Shown one piece after another: positions 1-5,660 of a DNA stretch of 48,350 nt. Within the stretch, counting starts at the first letter, position 1; every line of letters begins with the position of its first letter. The position numbers were made by a program, and so were the translations under genes. Origin of the DNA: Clostridium sp. AM33-3 (GTDB taxonomy: Bacteria > Bacillota > Clostridia > Lachnospirales > Lachnospiraceae); the NCBI RefSeq assembly GCF_003480315.1, contig NZ_QUIV01000022.1, positions 1 through 48,350 on the forward strand. The letters run 5' to 3'. The notes under the pieces are model-generated. The model saw only the letters and a list, made by a program, of their open reading frames with translations, was not told the DNA's origin and made no database searches.

Positions 1-32
1 GCTCGGCGTTTTGTGTTGGATATATAAAATGA

Positions 33-66
33 GCTGCCGCACGTTAGTGCGACAGCCCCTTTTTTT
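33..66. terminator. Rho-independent terminator, probably bidirectional
   Basis: A 10-bp stem with one mismatch (33-42 with 47-56) and a 4-base loop is followed on the plus strand by CCC and a run of T. It would end a plus-strand gene lying left of the window. Read on the minus strand it is preceded by A and followed by a weaker ATTTTATATA tract, so it may also end the minus-strand gene that stops at 94. Confidence 0.75.
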
Positions 67-93
67 CGTTCTGTCCTATAATTACAATGATCT

Positions 94-879
94 TTAGTGG
101 CAGCTGTGCTCACCGCAGCTGTGTTCGCCGCAGGCATGTCCTTCACCTTCATGGTCATGATGGCTGCAATGTACGTTCGGGTTATAGCCGAGGGTTCCGG
201 TTAACAGTGCATTTACGGCTTCGTCTGCGTTTCCGCTTACGCCGCCGTACAGCTGGATGCCGGCCTGGGCGAGTGCGTTCTGGGCACCGCCGCCGATGCC
301 TCCGCAGATCAGAGTGTCGACGTTATGTTCCAGCAGAAAACCGGCAAGAGCTCCATGTCCGCTTCCGTTAGTATCAACAACTTCGACAGCAGTTATGGTT
401 CCGTTCTCTACCGTGTAGAGCTTAAACTGCTCTGTGTGTCCAAAATGCTGAAAAATTTCTCCGTTCTCATAAGTAACTGCAATTTTCATAATACCTTCTC
501 CTTTGTTGTGTTGTAGATGGAAAACAGGAAAACTGTGTTCTGCCGTGGCCATGTGGCACATGCATTGCCCGCAGCGGGGATATTCCCGCCCTTCGCAGAT
601 TCGGTAATTTCCGCCGGAAATGATGAGCCGTTTCCCGTTTACGATGCACTGTGCAAGCTTATAACGGGCACTTTCATAAATTTCCGTGACCGTTGTGCGA
701 GAAACATCCATCTGCGCGGAGCATTGTTCATGGGTTTTCTTTTCCAGGTCAACCAGACGGATCACTTCATATTCATCCAGTGTAAGTGTGATCGTGTCAT
801 CGGTCTGGCTGTTTTCCGGATAAAATGAATCGTACTGCGGTATAAAGCAGATCCTCCTGCATTTTTGGGGTCTCGGCAT
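94..879 (-). CDS. DUF134 DNA-binding domain fused to NifX/NifB-type cluster-binding domain
   Basis: The 261-residue protein has two parts. Residues 1-100 resemble DUF134 (MPRPQK start, LTLDEYEVIRLVDLE, then the helix-turn-helix VSRTTVTEIYESARYKL), a sigma-70 region 4-like DNA-binding family. From about residue 131 (MKIAVTYENGEIFQHFGHTEQF) it reads as a NifX/NafY-type domain that in its family binds iron-molybdenum or iron-sulfur cluster precursors. The region between is Cys-rich (CGQCMCHM) and the tail is a His/Cys-rich string (HCSHHDHEGEGHACGEHSC) that suits metal binding. The start at 879 has GGAGG at good spacing. It is divergent from the Suf-like genes, which suggests a metal or Fe-S regulatory or chaperone role (inference). 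No nif structural genes are present. A strong internal start may also yield the NifX part alone. Confidence 0.85.
   Translation of the reverse strand: MPRPQKCRRICFIPQYDSFYPENSQTDDTITLTLDEYEVIRLVDLEKKTHEQCSAQMDVSRTTVTEIYESARYKLAQCIVNGKRLIISGGNYRICEGREYPRCGQCMCHMATAEHSFPVFHLQHNKGEGIMKIAVTYENGEIFQHFGHTEQFKLYTVENGTITAVEVVDTNGSGHGALAGFLLEHNVDTLICGGIGGGAQNALAQAGIQLYGGVSGNADEAVNALLTGTLGYNPNVHCSHHDHEGEGHACGEHSCGEHSCH
487..507 (-). promoter_or_regulatory. Internal Shine-Dalgarno and ATG at the domain junction
   Basis: Reading the minus strand, AAAGGAG lies about 8 bases before an in-frame ATG (489-487), exactly where the NifX-like domain begins. Initiation here would give a free 131-residue NifX-like protein in addition to the 261-residue fusion. 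The match is as good as those of the window's ordinary gene starts. Confidence 0.6.
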
Positions 880-897
880 CTGAAATCCTCCTTGTTT

Positions 898-911
898 TCG
901 ACATATGTCGA
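898..911. promoter_or_regulatory. Perfect 14-bp palindrome, candidate operator
   Basis: TCGACATATGTCGA is perfectly self-complementary. It abuts the -10 hexamer of the minus-strand promoter and covers the expected transcription start, a classic repressor position. The binding protein is unknown. Autoregulation by the DUF134 domain is the obvious hypothesis. Confidence 0.6.
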
Positions 912-938
912 TTATAACTCATAAATAACAAAAGTCAA
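911..938 (-). promoter_or_regulatory. Sigma-A-type promoter of the DUF134-NifX gene
   Basis: On the minus strand, TTGACT (938-933), a 16-base spacer and TATAAT (916-911) point towards the gene starting at 879. The -10 overlaps the palindrome at 898-911 by one base. Confidence 0.65.
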
Positions 939-980
939 TACGAAAACCACTATTAACCTGGGAACTTCGGGATATAAAGA

Positions 981-1009
981 TTGACAGATCTGCCTGATTA
1001 GGGTACCAT
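981..1009 (+). promoter_or_regulatory. Sigma-A-type promoter of the sufC-like operon
   Basis: TTGACA (981-986), a 17-base spacer and TACCAT (1004-1009). It lies 84 bases upstream of the sufC-like start, leaving a structured leader of about 75 bases. Confidence 0.6.
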
Positions 1010-1029
1010 CCAATAGGAACGATACACTG

Positions 1030-1067
1030 TGTTCCGCCGGTTGCGGAAAATGCGGAACATAGCGGAC
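1030..1067 (+). promoter_or_regulatory. Leader with competing hairpins upstream of sufC-like gene
   Basis: One 5' arm (TGTTCCGC, 1030-1037) can pair with GCGGAACA (1052-1059) as a perfect 8-bp stem. Its inner six bases can instead pair with GCGGAA at 1043-1048. A third near-copy, GCGGAC, is at 1062-1067. The structures exclude one another and lie between the promoter and the ribosome-binding site (AGAGGTGAG, about 1078). Confidence 0.4.
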
Positions 1068-1092
1068 ATACTATAGAAGAGGTGAGAATCAC

Positions 1093-1830
1093 ATGTTAAA
1101 GGTAGACAACCTCACGTTTGAGGTGAATGAAGAGGGCAGAAAACGCTGTCTGGTCAATCATGTCAGTTTTCAGGTTGCGGATGGTGAAATGTTAGTGATT
1201 ACCGGGCCGAATGGCGGCGGTAAGTCTACGCTGGCCAAGGTGCTGGCAGGCATTGAAAAAGCGGATGAGGGTCGGATTTTCCTGGATGAAGAGGATATTT
1301 CCGGTTACGATATCGATCATCGTGCCAATGCAGGAATCGGCTATGCATTCCAGCAGCCGCCGCGCTTTAAGGGCATGACTGTAGCTAGAATGCTGTCTCT
1401 TGCGGCTGGAAAGGATCTGACGGAGGCAGAAAGCTGTAAGCTGCTTTCTGCAGTAGGACTTTGTTCTGCCGACTATCTGAACCGACAGATGGACGGCACA
1501 CTTTCCGGAGGCGAGATGAAGCGTCTGGAGATTGCAACGGTACTGGCGAAACCGCACAAGGTCAGCATTTTTGATGAGCCGGAGGCCGGTATTGATCTTT
1601 GGAGCTTTTCTATGCTGATCAAACGGTTTGAGGAGATCCACAAAGAGAAAAAGGAAAGCCTGATCCTGATTTCCCATCAGGAGCGGATCATCCGTATGGC
1701 AGACAAGATCATGGTGATCGAAGATGGTGAAGTGAAACAATACGGCAGCCGTGAGGAAGTCCTGCCAACTCTGTTTACACAGGAGGGCTGCGGCAAGTGT
1801 GCGAATGGACTGGAAGGAGGTGTCTGCTGA
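1093..1830 (+). CDS. sufC: SufC-like Fe-S assembly ABC ATPase
   Basis: The 245-residue soluble ABC ATPase has Walker A GPNGGGKST (38-46), Q-loop FQQPP (86-90), signature LSGGE (138-142), Walker B VSIFDEP with the catalytic acid (157-163) and the switch His in ISHQ (195). In the SUF family SufC energises cluster assembly on the SufB/SufD scaffold. The signature region (SGGEMKRLEI) and the close coupling to a SufB-like gene (stop and start overlap as TGATG) set it apart from transporters. No membrane permease is adjacent. An oddity is a C-terminal CGKC plus a terminal Cys (233, 236, 245), which could bind metal or a cluster. It has only one partner gene, so this looks like the reduced SUF-like minimal (SMS) type rather than sufBCDSU. 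Confidence 0.88.
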   Translation: MLKVDNLTFEVNEEGRKRCLVNHVSFQVADGEMLVITGPNGGGKSTLAKVLAGIEKADEGRIFLDEEDISGYDIDHRANAGIGYAFQQPPRFKGMTVARMLSLAAGKDLTEAESCKLLSAVGLCSADYLNRQMDGTLSGGEMKRLEIATVLAKPHKVSIFDEPEAGIDLWSFSMLIKRFEEIHKEKKESLILISHQERIIRMADKIMVIEDGEVKQYGSREEVLPTLFTQEGCGKCANGLEGGVC

Positions 1831-2753
1831 TGGCACAGATCAATGAGACCACCCAGGGGGTTCTGGATCAGATCAGCGAAGGATTTGCGCAGAAAGGTGC
1901 TTATAATCTTCGCCAGAATGGCGTATCGATCTGTCATGGAGACAGCGAGCACATCAAGATCCGTAAGAAAGAAGATAAGCCGGGGATCGATATCCTGATT
2001 GACGGTGATACAAAGGGTGAAAAAGTCTTCATCCCGGTTGTAGTCAGTGTTTCCGGCATGACGGATCTGGTTTATAATGATTTCTATATCGCGGATGGTG
2101 CGGATGTGACTATCGTGGCAGGCTGCGGTATCCACAACAGCGGCTGCAATGAGAGCCGTCATGATGGTATTCATACCTTCCATGTAGGAAAGAATGCCAA
2201 TGTCCGTTATGAAGAAAAGCATTACGGAGAGGGCAACGGAACCGGAAGCCGTATCTTAAATCCGGTGACGAACATTGAGGTAGGCGAGAATTCTGTTTTT
2301 ACCCTGGATACCGTTCAGATCAAAGGTGTGGATTCCACAGTGCGCAGAACCAATGTTTCCATGGAGGCAGGCTCCAGGCTTTATGTGGTGGAGCGTATCA
2401 TGACAGACGGAACACAGCATGCGGAGTCAGATATGGAGGTCTGCATGAATGGAAGCGGCTCCTCAGCTCAGATCGTTTCCCGTTCTGTAGGCAAGGGGGA
2501 GTCTTCCCAGGTATTCCATCCGAAGGCAGTCGGAAACACCAAATGTCATGCTCATATCCAGTGTGATTCTATCATCATGGATCATGCAAAAGTTGGTTCA
2601 ATTCCGGAGATTCAGGCCAATCATGTGGATGCTGCGATCGTTCACGAGGCAGCCATCGGACGAATCAATGATGAGCAGCTGTTGAAGCTCAGAACCCTTG
2701 GCATGACCGAGGCAGAAGCTGAGAATGTGATCATTGAAAACTTTTTAAGTTAA
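1830..2753 (+). CDS. SufB/SufD-like Fe-S cluster scaffold protein, short form
   Basis: The 307-residue protein belongs to the SufB/SufD beta-helix family: repetitive beta-rich centre, then KCHAHIQCDSIIMD and EIQANHVDAAIVHEAAIGRI, followed by LRTLGMTEAEAENVIIENFL, which matches the conserved SufB/D C-terminus. It is much shorter than classical SufB (about 460-480 residues) and lacks the usual N-terminal extension. The start at 1830 is chosen over an upstream one because GGAAGGAGG (1812-1820) lies 9 bases before it and it overlaps the sufC-like stop. Cysteines at the core (VAGCGIHNSGC and CHAHIQC) are candidate cluster or sulfur ligands. With the preceding ATPase it forms a two-component system. 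No cysteine desulfurase or SufU is in the window. Confidence 0.85.
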   Translation: MAQINETTQGVLDQISEGFAQKGAYNLRQNGVSICHGDSEHIKIRKKEDKPGIDILIDGDTKGEKVFIPVVVSVSGMTDLVYNDFYIADGADVTIVAGCGIHNSGCNESRHDGIHTFHVGKNANVRYEEKHYGEGNGTGSRILNPVTNIEVGENSVFTLDTVQIKGVDSTVRRTNVSMEAGSRLYVVERIMTDGTQHAESDMEVCMNGSGSSAQIVSRSVGKGESSQVFHPKAVGNTKCHAHIQCDSIIMDHAKVGSIPEIQANHVDAAIVHEAAIGRINDEQLLKLRTLGMTEAEAENVIIENFLS

Positions 2754-2767
2754 TATTCTGTGATAGG

Positions 2768-2813
2768 AACAGGAATGAAGGATCTGCAGCAGCGGATTTT
2801 TCATTCCTGTTTT
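2768..2813 (+). terminator. Terminator of the suf-like operon
   Basis: A perfect 12-bp stem, AACAGGAATGAA (2768-2779) with TTCATTCCTGTT (2800-2811), encloses a 20-base loop and ends in TTTT. It lies just after the sufB-like stop. Confidence 0.7.
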
Positions 2814-2906
2814 GCTTGCCTGAAAAATAACATATTCCTTTCGTAGAAAATCCCGGAATCTTATGTTATACTTAAAGGCAAATCGTGTAAGGAGGTGTCT
2901 CTTTTT

Positions 2907-3929
2907 ATGATGCAGCGAATCTGTCCGGTCTGTGACCAGGTTATGAAGCATGCCCACTACTGCAGCGCATGTCACTCCTGGGTGAAGGACCCGTTGTATA
3001 TGAATGTCACGTATTATCTGAATGAGCGCCACCCGAAAAACGAGGCGCACTGCAGTTACCATAATGCAGAAGAGGAGCATACGAATGCCGGAGCCGAAAG
3101 GCGGAAGGCAGTGCGATCATCTTCCGGCAGAGAGCGAAGCGTGAAAACAGAGCGGGCGGTCCGAACCACAGAAAAAGGCGCGTCAGGGCAGTCGAAGACG
3201 GTTATCGAAAAGAAAAATCCGGTTCGAAAACTGATTCTTTTGTATATTTTCCTGATGGTTGTGATATGGCTGTTCAGGCTGCTGAGCGGTATGGCTGGTT
3301 CATTCTCTGATATTACCGGAAGCATATTTGACAGTATCAGCGGGTCTGATTTCCGGGAACTGACGGATGAAGAAGCAAGAGCTTACGGCGGTCCCTGCAC
3401 GGATGAACTGCATTTTGAAGTCACGATCGAAGCTCTGCAGAGTCCGATCCGGGAACTGTTTGATACCTGTCAGATTCCGCTGGCCGGAACAGATACCTAT
3501 TCCCACAACACGGTATATTCCGATGAGACTACCTGGTTTTCTTCCACAGAAACCTATTATATGGAAGCAGAGGACACGTATGCCTATGTGGATTTTGACT
3601 ACGACACAGCTACAGGTCAGCTCCATCAGATTTATCTGTCTGTCCCGGAACGAGATTCCATCACGGTTCTGACGAAGCAGTTTCTGCTGATGTTAAACGA
3701 TGCGGATGCATGGGATATGGAACAGAAACATCGTTCTGATGCGGCAGACCTGGATGAGCTGTATGCCCGGATGATGGAACCCGGTGTGAACCAAACAGAG
3801 GGGGTCTGGTGCGGAGCCGGTATCAATGCTGAATTTCCGGATGCGGAAGATGAAAACTGCAGTGTGTGGATCTATCCTGACAGAAGCAGCGACAGCTACA
3901 GTTATGGAGAGCATACCGATAGTCTGTAA
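2907..3929 (+). CDS. Zinc-ribbon, single-pass membrane protein of unknown function
   Basis: The 340-residue protein starts with a four-Cys zinc ribbon (C6, C9, C19, C22), then a basic, Ser/Arg/Glu-rich linker (about 60-105). One transmembrane helix follows (about 109-129, LILLYIFLMVVIWLF), then an acidic, Tyr/Asp/Thr-rich domain of about 200 residues that should be outside the cell. I do not recognise the outer domain. The start at 2907 (ATGATG) is chosen because GGAGG (2891-2895) lies 11 bases upstream. A GTG at 2895 would overlap that site. The gene stands alone between the suf-like terminator and metF, with a weak TATACT at 2867-2872 as possible -10. The topology would suit a membrane-tethered sensor or scaffold, but no function is shown. 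Confidence 0.75.
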   Translation: MMQRICPVCDQVMKHAHYCSACHSWVKDPLYMNVTYYLNERHPKNEAHCSYHNAEEEHTNAGAERRKAVRSSSGRERSVKTERAVRTTEKGASGQSKTVIEKKNPVRKLILLYIFLMVVIWLFRLLSGMAGSFSDITGSIFDSISGSDFRELTDEEARAYGGPCTDELHFEVTIEALQSPIRELFDTCQIPLAGTDTYSHNTVYSDETTWFSSTETYYMEAEDTYAYVDFDYDTATGQLHQIYLSVPERDSITVLTKQFLLMLNDADAWDMEQKHRSDAADLDELYARMMEPGVNQTEGVWCGAGINAEFPDAEDENCSVWIYPDRSSDSYSYGEHTDSL

Positions 3930-4000
3930 ATGCCAAAATGTATGATGTGCCTGAGGTACAAAACAGCTATGAAATCATAAATATGAGAGGAACAGTACGT

Positions 4001-4858
4001 ATGAAAATCAGAGATATTCTTGCAAAAAACGAACCAACACTTTCCTTTGAGGTATTCCCGCCAAAGACAGAGGATAAATACGAGTCTGTAGAAATGGCTG
4101 CTTCCGAGATCGCGAAGCTGAATCCGGCATTCATGAGCGTGACCTACGGCGCAGGCGGCGGTACCAGCCAGTATACGGTTGATATCGCAGCATCCTTAAA
4201 GGCAAAGGGGGTTACTCCGTTAGCGCATCTGACCTGCGTTTCATCCACCAGAGAAAAGGTACATTCGGTTCTGGAGCAGTTAAAGGCAGAGGGGATTGAG
4301 AATGTACTGGCTCTGCGCGGTGACATTCCAAAGGACGGAAAAGTTGAGAACGACTATCGCTATGCATCGGAACTCATTGCAGAGATCAAGGCATCCGGCG
4401 ATTTCTGCATCGGTGCAGCCTGCTATCCGGAGGGGCATGTGGAGTCTGTCAATAAGACGGAGGATATCCAGCATCTGAAAGAAAAAGTAGAGGCCGGCTG
4501 TGACTTCGTGACTACCCAGATGTTCTTTGACAACAACATCCTATACAATTATCTGTACCGCGTGCGTGAAAAGGGCATTACGGTTCCGGTGATCGCAGGC
4601 ATCATGCCGGTGACCAATGTAGCCCAGATCAAGCGCATCTGCTCTATGTCCGGAACCTATCTTCCGGCGCGCTTTAAAGCCATTGTTGACCGTTTTGGTG
4701 ATAATCCTGCGGCTATGAAGCAGGCCGGCATTGCCTATGCAACGGAACAGATCATTGACCTGATCGCGAATCATGTGAACGGAATTCATGTATATTCCAT
4801 GAATAAGCCGGATGTGGCAGCACAGATTAAGGGCAGCCTTTCCGAAATCATCCGGTAG
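4001..4858 (+). CDS. metF: Methylenetetrahydrofolate reductase
   Basis: The 285-residue protein matches the MTHFR TIM barrel: SFEVFPPKTED near the N-terminus, MSVTYGAGGG, HLTCV, NVLALRGDIP, IGAACYPEGH, DFVTTQMFFDN and IPVIAGIMPV-like PVIAGIMPVT. In this family the enzyme reduces 5,10-methylene-THF to 5-methyl-THF with FAD as cofactor, supplying the methyl group for methionine synthase. The start at 4001 follows GAGAGGA (3985-3991). A 21-codon in-frame extension upstream has no such site. It heads metF, MetH activation domain, metH, so the three genes cover one pathway. No SAM riboswitch or other leader is visible upstream. Confidence 0.96.
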   Translation: MKIRDILAKNEPTLSFEVFPPKTEDKYESVEMAASEIAKLNPAFMSVTYGAGGGTSQYTVDIAASLKAKGVTPLAHLTCVSSTREKVHSVLEQLKAEGIENVLALRGDIPKDGKVENDYRYASELIAEIKASGDFCIGAACYPEGHVESVNKTEDIQHLKEKVEAGCDFVTTQMFFDNNILYNYLYRVREKGITVPVIAGIMPVTNVAQIKRICSMSGTYLPARFKAIVDRFGDNPAAMKQAGIAYATEQIIDLIANHVNGIHVYSMNKPDVAAQIKGSLSEIIR

Positions 4859-4920
4859 CAGAAAAGGCCCGGCGTACAAAGCCGGAAGGCCGGGGCAGAA
4901 AAACGGAGAGAACAGGATTC

Positions 4921-5574
4921 ATGAAAGAGATATTTCACTGGAACGACAGGGAACTGCTGCGCTATCTGGGCTGCAAAAATGGAACGGTCCCGGATCAGAA
5001 TCTTACGGATCTGATCGCACAGTGCAAACAGGAGCTGGAGCAGGCGGCTTCTCCCAGAGTGATATGGCGGGAGTATCCGCTCTGCATTCAGGATCACAGC
5101 ATTGATATGACATGTCTGCAGACGCAGAGCAAAAGCCTGGAACGCAATTTGAAGGATTGCGAACGGGTACTTTTGTTTGCGGCAACACTCGGAAGCCGGG
5201 TAGATGTGCTGCTTCACCGCTACAACATGATCCAGATGAGTAAGGCCGTGGTGATGCAGGCTGCCTCGGTGGCTATGCTGGAGACCTTCTGCGATGAACA
5301 GAATCAGAAGCTGAAAGAGGAATACGAAGAAAAGGGCTGGTATCTGCGCCCTCGCTTCAGTCCCGGATACGGAGATTTCTCCCTGGAGTGCCAGCGGCAG
5401 ATAGCTCCGGCGCTGGAGTTGAATAAAAGGATCGGTGTAACACTGACAGACAGCCTTCTCATGGCACCGTCCAAGTCGGTGACGGCAGTGATCGGTGTGA
5501 GCCGTCTGCCCAGAAACTGTACGGTGCAGGGCTGTGAGGCCTGCGCGAAGCGGGACTGTGCATACCGCAGATAA
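4921..5574 (+). CDS. Stand-alone cobalamin-dependent methionine synthase activation domain
   Basis: The 217-residue protein resembles the C-terminal reactivation domain of MetH (Met_synt_B12 family). The key block is RPRFSPGYGDFSLECQRQI (about residues 141-159), the S-adenosylmethionine-binding RxxPGYG region, followed by LTDSLLMAPSKSVTAVIGVS. In E. coli this is part of MetH and lets SAM remethylate cob(II)alamin after accidental oxidation. Here it is a separate gene just upstream of metH, a split known in Clostridia. The C-terminal Cys cluster (NCTVQGCEACAKRDC) is typical of this subfamily. It probably works in trans on the MetH encoded next door. Confidence 0.9.
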   Translation: MKEIFHWNDRELLRYLGCKNGTVPDQNLTDLIAQCKQELEQAASPRVIWREYPLCIQDHSIDMTCLQTQSKSLERNLKDCERVLLFAATLGSRVDVLLHRYNMIQMSKAVVMQAASVAMLETFCDEQNQKLKEEYEEKGWYLRPRFSPGYGDFSLECQRQIAPALELNKRIGVTLTDSLLMAPSKSVTAVIGVSRLPRNCTVQGCEACAKRDCAYRR

Positions 5575-5660
5575 GGAAAAGGAAGAACGAAAAGCAGACA
5601 GAAACTGTGATGGACGCAGAAAAGCTGCGAGGAAAAATGCGAAGGAGATATTGGTTAAAC

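Noticed and set aside
1677..2222. Minus-strand frame opposite the sufC/sufB-like genes
   Set aside because: No start signal or homology; both plus-strand genes show complete family motifs.
3930..4000. SAM or THF riboswitch before metF
   Set aside because: Only 71 bases separate the genes and no S-box core or terminator hairpin is visible.
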